Shown here: positions 20,650 through 31,900 of the stretch, in pieces
How positions within the stretch are numbered: the first letter of the stretch is position 1
How the letters are laid out: each line of letters starts with the position of its first letter
Origin: Symbiodinium natans
Lineage: Eukaryota; Sar; Dinophyceae; Suessiales; Symbiodiniaceae
Direction of reading: 5' to 3'
Length of the DNA: 64,000 nt
NCBI GenBank assembly: GCA_905221605.1
Contig: CAJNDS010002403.1
Coordinates: 1 to 64,000 of the forward strand
Program-made: the position numbers and the translations under genes
Notes under the pieces: generated by a model
The model's input: the letters and a program-made list of their open reading frames with translations, nothing else
Told to the model about the DNA's origin: nothing
Database searches by the model: none

Positions 20650-22290
20650 CCACTGACATGGGCCCAAGTGGAATCCCCAAACCCTAAACCCTAAGCCCTG
20701 AGCCCTAAACCCCAAACCCAAGTGGAACGCCTTGCCAGGGCGCCCGAAGACTGCATGTGGGTCGAGTCCGGCAACTGCCCCCCTGAACCCTAAATCTAAG
20801 GTTGGCACTGGTCCCTTACCCTTGTTTAGAGGGATCCGAAGTATGGGCCCTAATTAGATCTGGTGTTTATAAGAGTTATAGAACAAAGGACACCCTAGAC
20901 AAAACCCTAAACCGACTTCGGTACCCTCACTACCATTGAGTCACTGAAACCTAAACCCTAACCCCTAAACCCTAAACCATGTACAGGAGTCCTTAAGAGT
21001 CAATCCACCCTCTAGATCCTCTTCGCCGGGTCTGGGAATCCCAAAACCCCAAACCCTAAACCCTGAAAACTTAAATCCTCTAGCCCTGAAACCCTAAACC
21101 TTGTAGGGTTTCGGGTCCAGGGTTTCCCCGAAAGCCAGCTTCCGACCCTGAACCCAAAGCCTTGAAGGTTGGGGGTTTTGGGGGTTTAGGGTTTAGGGTT
21201 CAGGGTTCAGGGTTTAGGGTTTAGGGTTTAGGGTCCTCAACAAAAAAGGCAGCCTGCGACACTTGAGCCGCCATGTGAGGGCTTTCCAGCTTCGACTCTC
21301 CCAACAAGGGCTTCTAGGTTTAGGGTGTTTGGGGGTTGGGGTTTAGGGTTTCGGGCTTAGGGTTTAGGGATGTTTAGGGGTTAGGGGTTTAGGGTCTAGG
21401 GTGTTGGGTTCGGGGTGGCTCAGGGCGAGGATTTGGGCCTTCGGGGCTCAATATCCCAGCTACTTCCCACTTCCCTGAGACCTCCAAACCCGTAGGGTTT
21501 AGGGCTGAGGGTTTGGGGATTAGGGCTTAGAGCTTAGGGCTAAGGGTTTAGGGTTTGAGTTAACTAACACCTCGCTGTCCAGTGGGCTAAAAGACTGTGC
21601 TCTCAACTTGCCAAGAACTACCCAAAACCCAAACCATCCCAAAACACGAAACCCAAAACCCTAAACCCCAAACCCTAAACCTTAACCCCTCAACCCTAAA
21701 GTTTCCAAGCATCCCAACCTCCGGCCCAGGCTTTTCCCGCAACCGCGCCGAAAGCATCACCGGTGGTCCAGAGAGAATACGTGAAGGTTCAAGGATTCTG
21801 ACAAGCAGGGTCATGGGTTTAAGGGGGTCTAGGGTTTAGGGTTTAGGGCTTAGTTGTTTAGGGTTTAAAGGCAGGGTCATAAGTGCGGTCAGCGCAAAAA
21901 TTGGGTTTAGGGCGTTCAGTGAGCTGCCTAAGCCCGAAACTCTCAACCCCTAAGCTACCGGGCGAAGATGCTTTCGGGGGGTTAAGTGTTTGGCATTTTG
22001 TTTCGAAGGTGCGTTTGTGACAGTCGGGGTCGAAGTTTCCTCCCATGACCCTAAACCCTAAACCCCCCAAACCCCCTAAACCCCCTAAACCCCCTAAACC
22101 CCCGAAACCCCCTAAACCCGCTAAACCCTAAACCCCCTAAACCCCCTAAACCCCCTAAACCCCCTCAACCCCCTCAACCCCCTAAACCCCCAAAAACCCC
22201 CTGAACCTTCAAGCGGACGGTGGCCGCAATGACTGGCGATGCAAGGGTTTCGGGATCGCCGGGTCCGCAATGTCGGGCTGGGCTTCGAAG
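20650..22290 (-). CDS. Exon cluster of an unidentified gene
   Basis: Minus-strand coding-like pieces between heptamer blocks: 22285-22205 (SIFEAQPDIADPAIPKPLHR), 21895-21700 (MTLLVRILEPSRILSGPPVM, RLREKPGPEVGML), 21610-21555 (GKLRAQSFSPLDSEVL), 21485-21418 (EVSGKWEVAGILSPEG), 21305-21240 (KPLLGESKLESPHMAAQVSQ), 21040-20978 (GEEDLEGGLTLKDSCTW) and 20780-20650 (LDPHAVFGRPGKAFHLG). Two of the blocks have exact flanking duplications (20663/20717 and 21805/21871) whose removal restores the frame. No domain recognised; the upstream part may lie at 24900-26110. Confidence 0.4.
20813..20890. mobile_element. F4 fragment
   Basis: CTTGTTTAGAGGGATCCGAAGTATGGGCCCTA then TATAAGAGTTATAGAACAA: one arm of F4, inverted relative to 16476-16610. 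Confidence 0.55.
22050..22202 (+). repeat. CCCCCTAAA nonamer array, about 14 units
   Basis: Units are nine bases long (five C) instead of seven, with a few CCCCCTCAA. A block of homogenised length variants. Confidence 0.9.
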
Positions 22291-22291
22291 A

Positions 22292-22990
22292 TGCTTAGGG
22301 TTTGGGGTTTAGGGTTTAGGGTTTAGGGTTTAGGGTTTAGGGTTTAGGGTTTAGGGTTTAGGGATCTCAAACACCCTGACACTCAACCTTCAACTGGAGT
22401 TTTTCGTTCTTAGTAGCAAGGTTCATATAGTGGGGTATGCAAATTATGTACCAAGTCTGATTATGTTTTGTATATTACAACTTCAAAGCCCTTACGAACA
22501 CTGTGAACGAAAAATAAGATGGATCTCATCCAAAAAGGTTTATCAGCAGCACAGTCAGTTGGATATGGGAAAGGTCTTTATAGTCCAATGCCCATCAAGA
22601 GTGATAGTGCAATAGAATTAGGTTTTTGTTATTATGGGTTCCTTGAACATGCAGACAACATACCGTCATTCACTTATTAAGACTCCCAAGTTACGCTCAA
22701 TCATCAGAAGCAGAGGGGGGGATTTAGGGGGTACCCCTACTTTGATGAGAAACTCCCAACCATTCAGAGGGCAACTTTAAGCTTGACGATTTTTTGTATG
22801 GCGGCACTTCTCTTTGGGATTCGGGTTTCGGGACTATAGCCATCAACATGTGCTCAACATCTTCGGAATATGGTCTGGGGCTTCAAGTTTAGCGTGGTAG
22901 GGTCTCCTGCTGAACCATATTAGCTGTGGGCTTCTGGTCTCAAGCTGAGGGTGCTTCCTACGGTTGTCCAGTTTGCCCTTTCAAAGCTAA
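22292..22990. other. TTTAGGG array then unique AT-richer sequence
   Basis: 22292-22360 is a pure G-strand array. 22360-22990 is free of heptamers, AT-richer than its surroundings, and shows no convincing exon or element. Confidence 0.5.
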
Positions 22991-24460
22991 TGCCGCGGGC
23001 AGGTAGACGGAGCTTCTCTCGTGCGCCTATGTGTCCAGGAGGATGGCGGCCGCGTGCTTGACACATGCGCCGCTTCATTGAAGCCTGACGCTAGTCATCT
23101 GGCACTGCTGGATGGCCATGACTCGATGCACGAGACATCACCGTTAAGGCAGTGCCTACCAAGCCACCAACCAACTCTGACCCCGAAGAGGAACGGCCGC
23201 CTGCAGGCAGCTACATCTGCGTCAGGCAGTGGCCTGGGTAAGATCCAGTGCCAAGGGAGCATATCTTGTTGCCCAGCAGGATAGCGCCTGCATGCTGAAC
23301 GCACGAGCCGCTTCATTGAAACCGGGCGCCATTCATCTGGCACCGTTGGATGGCCACGACTTGACAACTCAAGACGCGGCTGTTAAACTAGTGCCGCGGG
23401 CAGGTAGACGGAGCTTCTCTCCTGCGCCTATGTGGCCAGGAGGATGGCGGCCGCGTGCTTGACACATGCGCCGCTTCATTGAAGCCTGACGCTAGTCATC
23501 TGGCACTGCTGGATGGCCATGACTCGATGCGCGAGACATCACCGTTAAGGCAGTGCCTACCAAGCCACCAACCAACTCTGACCCCGAAGAGGAACGGCCG
23601 CCTGCAGGCAGCTACATCTGCGTCAGGCAGTGGCCTGGGTAAGATCCAGTGCCAAGGGAGCATATCTTGTTGCCCAGCAGGATAGCGCCTGCATGCTGAA
23701 CGCACGAGCCGCTTCATTGAAACCGGGCGCCATTCATCTGGCACCGTTGGATGGCCACGACTTGACAACTCAAGACGCGGCTGTTAAACTAGTGCCGCGG
23801 GCAGGTAGACGGAGCTTCTCTCCTGCGCCTATGTGGCCAGGAGGATGGCGGCCGCGTGCTTGACACATGCGCCGCTTCATTGAAGCCTGACGCTAGTCAT
23901 CTGGCACTGCTGGATGGCCATGACTCGATGCGCGAGACATCACCGTTAAGGCAGTGCCTACCAAGCCACCAACCAACTCTGACCCCGAAGAGGAACGGCC
24001 GCCTGCAGGCAGCTACATCTGCGTCAGGCAGTGGCCTGGGTAAGATCCAGTGCCAAGGGAGCATATCTTGTTGCCCAGCAGGATAGCGTCTGCATGCTGA
24101 ACGCACGAGCCGCTTCATTGAAACCGGGCGCCATTCATCTGGCACCGTTGGATGGCCACGACTTGACAACTCAAGACGCGGCTGTTAAACTAGTGCCGCG
24201 GGCAGGTAGACGGAGCTTCTCTCGTGCGCCTCTGTGGCCAGGAGGATGGCGGCCGCGTGCTTGACACATGCGCCGCTTCATTGAAGCCTGACGCTAGTCA
24301 TCTGGCACTGCTGGATGGCCATGACTCGATGCACGAGACATAACCGTTAAGGCAGTGCCTACCAAGCCACCAACCAACACTGACCCCGAAGAGGAACGGC
24401 CTGCTAGCCACGACTTGACAACTCAAGACGCGGCCGATAAGTCAGTGCAGGCAGGATGAG
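22991..24460 (+). repeat. 401-bp tandem repeat, three full copies and a deleted fourth
   Basis: Unit starts TGCCGCGGGCAGGTAGACGG at 22991, 23392, 23793 and 24194. Copies 2 and 3 are nearly identical. Copy 4 lacks about 190 bp in the middle and ends near 24445. Each unit contains two diverged half-units that share CGCTTCATTGAA, CATCTGGCAC and TGGATGGCCA (238 + 163 bp), a two-level repeat. 401 is not divisible by three, so the open frames inside it (for example 90 codons on the minus strand) cannot be one long protein. Confidence 0.95.
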
Positions 24461-24609
24461 ACTTTGACGGGAGCGTCGAAGCTCATCTAAGACTCAAGCA
24501 TGTTCCCTTGCACATTTTTGCCTTCTTTTCCCCCGAATCATTCTTTAGACCTTTCCTTTCAGAGACTATCCCTTACTCTACACGGGTGGTCGCCAGGCTG
24601 GGTTGCTCT

Positions 24610-24895
24610 TGCCACCCTACACCCTAAACCCCAAACCCTAAACCCTAAACCCTACACCCCAAACCCTAAACCCTAAAACCCAAGTCTCAGCTTTGCAGGG
24701 TTGAAAGGGCTTACGATTGAGGGCTGCCGAAGGTTTTGGGAGGGTCCTTGTACTATATAGGGGTCTCAAAAAAGGGTAAAGCCCCTCCGCGTGAAACCGA
24801 AGCCAAACTAGGCAAAATTTAAACCCTAAACCCTAAACCCTATATCAGCCCTACACCCTAAACCCTAAACCCTAAACCCCAAACCCTAAACCCTA
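24610..24895 (+). repeat. CCCTAAA and CCCCAAA blocks
   Basis: Blocks at 24617-24680 and 24820-24897 separated by unassigned sequence. Confidence 0.85.
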
Positions 24896-24899
24896 AGTT

Positions 24900-26110
24900 C
24901 AGCACGCCCGAAACCCTGCCGTCGCTCCAATACCCCCAAGAGGTGAGCTGGAGCTGTATCTCGCACTGGGGAGCTGCCTTCAGAAACGGGCTTCTGAGCG
25001 CCGGAGAGCTTACAACCCTAAACCCTAAACCCTAAACCCTAAACCCTAAACCCTAAACCCCAAAAGCCCCCAAACCCTAAACGTCTCCAGCAAGGATGTC
25101 CCTCAGCTGAGCCGATGGTACGCCCTCAGCCTTCAAAACGCACCCACATGGGGCTTTGCAGGATGATTCCCCTAGTTCCCCAATCTCGTTGGCGTAGGGT
25201 TGAGGGTTTTAGGGTTTTAGGGTTTGGGGAACAATCAAGACCTACATCTGTAAGCCCTCATCGGGGTCTTTCCCTTGCTTGCCCATGGTCGCCTTGAAAA
25301 CCGACCCTAGAACCAGTACGCAATGTATTTAAAGTTCAGAGATCCACCAGAATGCTGAGCTTTTTAAATACCACCGAAGCCCTAGACCCTAAAGCCCCGA
25401 AACCCGCCCCCTAAACCATAAAGCCCTTAAGCTCTCAATTTAAGCCCCAAGCCCCAAAGCCCCCTAGAGCCCTTAACCCCAAAGCCCTTAAAGCTCTTAA
25501 ATTTAAAACCCTAAACCCTAAACCCTAAAGCCCTTAAACCCTGGCCCCTTCTATACACCCTAATCCCTAAGCCCCAAACCCTATACCCTAAACCCAAAGG
25601 CCCTTAAGCCCTTAAGCCCCTAAGCCCCTAAACCCTAAACCCTAAACCCTAAAGCCCTTCAACCCTAAGCCATCTCCGACCCTTTCGGGGACCTCAAGAA
25701 GCCCTGGGGAGCTTGGCACAGGGGCACCCTGTGGCCAATTGTGGCTCCGCCATTTTGAGCTTGCCATGTCCCCAAGGGTTTAGGGTTTAGGGTTTAGGGT
25801 TTGGGGTTTAGGGTTTAGGGGTTTAGAGTTTAGTTTAGGGTCGGGGGTCCAGGGCTCCAGGGCTCCAGGGCTCCAGGGCTTCAGGGCTTCAGGGCTTCAG
25901 GGGTTTAAGGGTTTAAGGGTTTAGGGGTTTAGGGGTTTGGGGTTGAGGGTTTAGGTGCCGAGGCTTCAGGTGCTGAGGGTTTAGGGTTTAGGCTTAACTT
26001 GATTAGAAGATGGTGGGGGAGGGGATCTGGCAAGCGCCTTCATGAATGCCGGCTTGTGGGCCATCGCACCCTGGCACCCTCTGCCCTTTCTTTCTGGGCC
26101 ATGTGGGCTT
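24900..26110 (-). CDS. Exon cluster, unidentified
   Basis: Minus-strand pieces: 25315-25235 (VFKATMGKQGKDPDEGLQ), 25195-25085 (ELGESSCKAPCGCVLKAEGV, SAQLRDILAGD), 25015-24905 (SGAQKPVSEGSSPVRDTAPA) and, less clearly, 25770-25675 and 26110-26000. They alternate with heptamer blocks (25020-25080, 25385-25660, 25778-25990). They may form one gene with 20650-22290, with the 401-bp satellite in an intron. No domain recognised. Confidence 0.35.
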
Positions 26111-26134
26111 GGGGAACAGGGGTCTTGAAACCTT

Positions 26135-26300
26135 CGGGCTAAACCCTCGACCCTCAACCCTCAACGTCAACCCTCAACCCTCAAGGTTTAGGCGGTTTAG
26201 GGTTTAGGGTTTAGGGTCTCGGGTGTAGGGTTTCGGGTTAGGAACCCTCAACCCTAAACCCTCAACCCTCAACCATAAACCCTAAACCCTGAACCCTGAA
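26135..26300. repeat. CCCTCAA block joined to inverted TTTAGGG block
   Basis: CCCTCAA units (26138-26185) meet TTTAGGG units (26190-26240), followed by CCCTAAA/CCCTGAA units (26245-26303): three orientation changes in 170 bp. Confidence 0.8.
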
Positions 26301-26613
26301 CCCTCGGCGTAAGGGAGGGGGCGTGTAAGCGCCCTCATTCCACAAATGATCCCAAGTACCGGGATTCCAAGGCCGCGAAGCGTTTTTGGGGTTAAGGGTT
26401 GAAGGTTGAGGGCTTCGGGGGTTAGGGTGTTCAGGGCTTAGGGCGCAGGGTGAGAAGCGGTGGGTTCGACCCTGCACCCTTCCTGTGTGGCCTGTATCTT
26501 CAAAAAGAGGCCGTGAACCTTTGCAACACGAGGCAGAGCATTCGCCTTGCCCTGCCTGGGCCGCGTCAAGAGGCCCTATACCCTAAACCCTAAACACCAA
26601 ACCCTAAACACCA

Positions 26614-28863
26614 TTAAACCTTTTGCCTCTTGCCGTTGGGCTCAATTTTGTCCGCCACCACTCCTTCAATGACGGCCTTGAGCTCATCGTAGGTCTTGAC
26701 AACCGGAATATCCTGGGATTTGCGGAGGGGTTCAGGGTTTAGGGTTGGCCCTGAACCCTCAACCCTCAACCCTAAACCCTACTTGCAACTACCCATGAAG
26801 GCCACACATCCGATCCGCTGTGCCTCAAAGGGGCACAGGAGCATCAAGAGAGCCCCCCCAAACCCTAAATGGGGTTGTAAGTATGGTTGCCTTAGTTATA
26901 ATTTAGGGTTTAGGGTTTAGGGATAACCACATTTAGGGTGCTTAGAACCGGGGTTTAACTTCCCATGACCCTTCCAGTAACCCAAACCCTGAATCCTAAA
27001 CCCTGAATCCTAAACCCGAAACCCGAAACCCTAAACCCTAAACCCTACAGCACCCAAGAGTCCATGTTTTCCTTCCGGATGGACTCGGAGGGCCGGTAGA
27101 GGATTCCCTTCTCCGCGGCACGGAGCATCTCCTGGGCTCTTTCCAAGGGCTTAGGGTTTAGGGTTTAGGGTTTGGGGTTTGGGGTTTAGGGTTTAGGGTT
27201 TGGGGTGTAGGGTTTAGGGTTTGGGGTGTAGGGTTTAGGGTTTGGGGTTTAGGGTTTAGGGTTTGGGGTTTGGGGTTTAGGGTTTGGGGGTTTGGGGTTT
27301 AGGGGGCGGGTCGAGTCTTTTGTTTCTCTTTCGGGTTTTGAGGGATGCTTTTGATGCTTTTTTTTGTGGGGGGGGGGGGGCTCTTAGGGCTTCAAACCTG
27401 AGCCAGAAAATCTAGGGCTTCGTTCTCTCTCTCTCTCTCTCTCTCTCGCTCGCCAACCCTGCGCACCTAATAAGGAAAGACAAGAAGCATACATAGCAGG
27501 TTGATTTCTGGCGTCTCTTCGGGCAACTTGGGGATATTCAAGATGACGGCCCGGTAATTGCCAGTAGCATCACCGTTATAAGCTCGTTACATATTTCACA
27601 TACACTGCCTAAAACACCCATTCCAGTACATATGCTCCTAAACCTTAGACCCTAAACCCTGTGTAATTCCTAAATCCTGAACCCTACATAATTAAACCCA
27701 ACCCCCATATAAACCCTAAACATCTTCATTCCAGGAAAGCGCTTAGAGCTTTAGGCTGTGCGCCCCCCTCCCCCCCAAGAATGCCAGCGCCCGTAAACCC
27801 TCAACTCACATGCGCAATGCCGAAGCTCTCGCGCTCCCCGACGCTGACTAACGTGACCCAAGCCGAGCGACTATGTCGTTGAACGAGTTGCCAACGGCCT
27901 GAGCTTGGACAACACTTCAGGCTTTTAAAGCCCTGCCCCTAAACCCCGAAACCCCTAAGACCCCTAAGACCCCTAAGACCCCTAAGCCCCCTAAGACCCC
28001 TAAGACCCCTGAACCCCTGAACCCCTCAACCCCTAAACCCCTAGACCCCTAAACCCCTAAACCTCTAAACCCCTAAACCCCCTAAACCCCTAAACCCCCA
28101 AACCCCTAAACCCCTAAACCCCTAAACCCCTAAACCCCTAAACCCCTAAACCCCTAAACCCCTAAACCCCTAAACTAAACCCCTAACCCCTAAACCCCTA
28201 AACCACTAAACCCCTAAACCCCCTAAACCCCTAAACCCCTAAACCCCTAAAACCCCTAAACCCCTAAACCCCTAAACCCCCAAACCCCTAAACCTCTAAA
28301 CCCCTAAACCCCTAAACCCCCTAAACCCCTAAACCCCTAAACCCCCAAACCCCTAAACCCCCTAAACCCTAAACCCATTGGGCTTGGGCTTCGGGGTTTA
28401 GAGCAAAGGTGCCTCCACATGGCAATCCCGAACGCTTGCCGAGCCGCAATGATTCGAAAGTTGAGCCGCTGGAGCTCTTGCACTGTCCTTGGTTTAGGGT
28501 TTTTTAGGGTTTAGGGTTTAGGTTTTAGGGTTTAGGATTTAGGGTTTAGGGTTTTTAGGTTTCGGTTGCACTCGCCCTAAGCCCGACTCATCTGGGGTGC
28601 TCTTGAGGAGCTTGCAGTAAGGTACTACACATGTCGTAAAGGGTTGAGGCTAAACCCTAAACCCGAAACCCTAAACCCTAAACCCTATGGCCCTTACTTG
28701 GGCCCTCTGGGGGTTGCTATCTGTGTCGATGCCCTGCAGTATGAAGACAGGGCCAGCTGGAATGATTGAGAGAAAACATCTGCAAGACATGAGGGGGCAT
28801 AAGGAGTGACCCCTGAAAAGGGCCCTTAATCTTATCTGCCTATATAACCCATAAACAACCCAT

Positions 28864-28907
<44 letters not shown>

Positions 28908-31900
28908 TGCCTTCAAACAAACCACCCCTGGGGTCTCAATTGTTTATGTTCTTTGGCGATTCCCGGGGGGGGGGGGGGGGGGTGGTCAGCAGACCTGCGA
29001 GCATTCATGTACTGGGTATCTAGGGGGGTTGGGGGCTAAGGGCGAACGTCTGCTTCGGAAAGTGCTCGGAACTGTTCGCTCGGGGCTTCACTCTCTTTTC
29101 AGGTGGTGTGGCACAAGCACTTTGTTTGGGGTTTCGGGTTTAGGGAATCTAAGTTATCAGAATTTGCAAGCATCTCCACATCTTCTGCCTTCGTAGAGTA
29201 AGTTAATAGCCTATGCACCTACAGTTTATGCGGGAGGTTCCTTTACACCTACTGACTCAGGCGTAGTTAGTGCTGTAGGCAAATAGAGATACAGCTTCAA
29301 ACCCTCGCCAGCCATCCGGTTGGCTCCAGAAATGATCAGGTTGGCTCCAGCCATCATCACGTTGGCTCCAGCCACCCTAAACCCTAAACCCTAAACCCTC
29401 AACCCTAAACCCTAAACCCTTCGTGAGCAGGTTGGGCCTGGCTCTGGCCAGGATCAGGTTGGGTCCAGGAGGTGCTGCTTTTACCTGGGTCAGAGCCTTG
29501 TTCCAGCTGCAACCATCAGACACAGACATGGGTCAAACAGCAGTTGAGCCCTTGAGCCCTTGAGCCCTTGAACCCTTGAACCCTTGAACCCCTGAACCCG
29601 AAATCCTCTAAACCCTAAAAACCCTAAACCCTAAACCCTATGCCCTAACCCCTCAATCCGGGAAAACCCCCTTCCTCTACGTCCGGCGCAGGTTTAGGAG
29701 TTTCGGGCGTCTGGCCCAAGGATCTTCAACTTCTGATCCTTCAGCCGGGTGATGAGCCGCTTCATGAAGCCTGCGCAGCTTAGGGTTTAGGCTTAGGGTT
29801 TGAGGCGTCTTGTGGTACCAATACCAGCCATCTGCAAAAAGCCTAAGCTCTAAATCCCAAACCCTCTTGAATCCCTAAACCTTGGTGCCTAAAGCCCTGA
29901 AACCCCAAACGCTGAACCTTAAACCCCCCAGACCCTGAAACGCCCTGCGTCCGGCACTTTATAAGCTAAGCTGCCACCCTAAACCCGAAACCTTAAACCC
30001 CAAACCCTCAACCCGAACACCCCAGAGACCCAAAGTTCCCTCACTTAGGGAGGAGTGTAATGGACTACGAGTAGGGTTCAGGGGGTGTGGAGGTTTAGGG
30101 TTTAGAGCTTAGGCTTCCCCTAAGCCTTAAGCCTTAGACCCTTTGAACCCCTCATTACGGGACATAGGAGTTTCTATGCTGAGGCCATCCACAAGCCTTC
30201 GTCGTCGGCTTCAAAGAAGTTGCAGAACACCTCAGCCCGAACTCTTCTGTTAAGGCTAGGGCTTCAGGGTTGTAGGGTGCAGGGTTGAGGGGTTACGGCT
30301 CATGGTTCGTAGAGGGGCTAAGGGTGCCGTAGAAGCCTAAACCCGAAATCCTAAACCCTAAGCCCTGACTCCTGAACCCCAAGCCCCAAAGTCGCAGGTT
30401 GATTCTGGCTTCTTAACGTCATGGGTTTCCCCCAATACCCCCTCTATACTACCCTAGGTTCCCCTCTGAATAATCATGATGGGGTGTAGTTTTCCCTAAA
30501 TAGCCCCAATTTTTTTTTGGGGGGGGGGGAGAACCTTCAAGTAAGGGGGGGGGAGGGGTAGCATAGAGGGGGTAGTAGGGGAATAGGGGAACCTGTGCCA
30601 ACCCAAACCCAAGAGGCCTGGACCCTACAAGGGTTAGGGATGACGGGTTTTTTGGGGGGTTTAGGGCTTCGGGTCTCGACCCTAAACCCTAAACCCTAAA
30701 CCCTAAACCCTAAACCCTAAACCCTAAACCCTAAACCCTAAACCCTAAACCCTAAACCCTCAACCTCAACCCTAAACCCTAAACCCTAAACTTTCTAAAC
30801 CCTAAAGCCTGAAGCCTAAACCCCTCAGGCTTGAGAGCTTCCCGAACAAACCTCTCATCGAGCCAAGATGCCCTACATAAACCCCAAACCCCAAACCCCA
30901 AACCCCAAACCCCAAACCCAAACCCCAAACCCTAAATCCTTCGGCCAAGATGCCATGGGATGGTTCAGCTGCTGGAAGATGGGAAAGGCATACTCTTCGG
31001 GGCCATCGGTGATCATAAACCTCGGTACAAAGAGGGCTTTTTGGTCAGGGGTTAGGGTTTAGGGTTTAGGGTTTCGGGTTTAGCTAGTTTGGGGAGGAAG
31101 AGGGGTTTGGGTTTATGGTTTAGATTTTAGGGTCTAGGGCTCAGCACAACAAAGAGCTTAGGGAAGAAGAAGGTCTAGGGCTTTTCAGATGTCTCACCCT
31201 GCCGCGACGCGCTGCCGGGTTGTGCTGCAGGGGCCCTTCCCCCGCCCAAAAAATGCATAAAGGGTTTAGGGTTTAGGGTTTAGGGTTTAGGGAACCATAA
31301 ACCCTAAACCCCAAACGCCGACCGAACCCCGAACCTGAACCCTCCAGAAGCCGGCGTTAGCCATCCCAAAGCAGGCTTCGGATTTCGGGGTCTTGGTACC
31401 CCGAGTAACCGTATTCAAAAAAAACGTACCCTTTTGTGGGGGTCTTTATAAGGGAACCTTGAACCAACAAAGGGCAAGGGTGCCGCCGGGCTACCAAGGG
31501 TTTAGGGTTTCGGGTTCCCGCTGTAACCTGAAACCCTAAACCCTAACCCTAAACCCGGAACCCTCAACCCTAAACCCTAAACCCTAACCCTCATGGGCCT
31601 TCTGGTGTGTTGCGGCTGACTTTCAGCTGCTTCAACACAAGCTTTGGGTTTAGGGTTTGGGGTTTGGGGTTTGGGGTTTGGGGTTTAGGGTTTAGGGTTT
31701 AGGGTTTCGGGTTTAGGGCTTTTCGACACCCTGCAGCCCTCTAAGACTGCATACATCTTGGGTTTAGGCTTTAGGGGTTGAGGTTTTAGGGGATTTGGGC
31801 ACTGGAATTTATAAACTCCCTGAACTTTGTCTTTTCGTCCGAGCGGCGTTCGTGGCACTAGCGGCTTCAGCCATTGCAGGAAGTCGGTTGCGCCTGCGCT

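Noticed and set aside
23095..24169. Repeated 90-codon minus-strand genes in the satellite
   Set aside because: The three identical frames follow from the 401-bp repeat; the period breaks any longer frame and no domain is visible.
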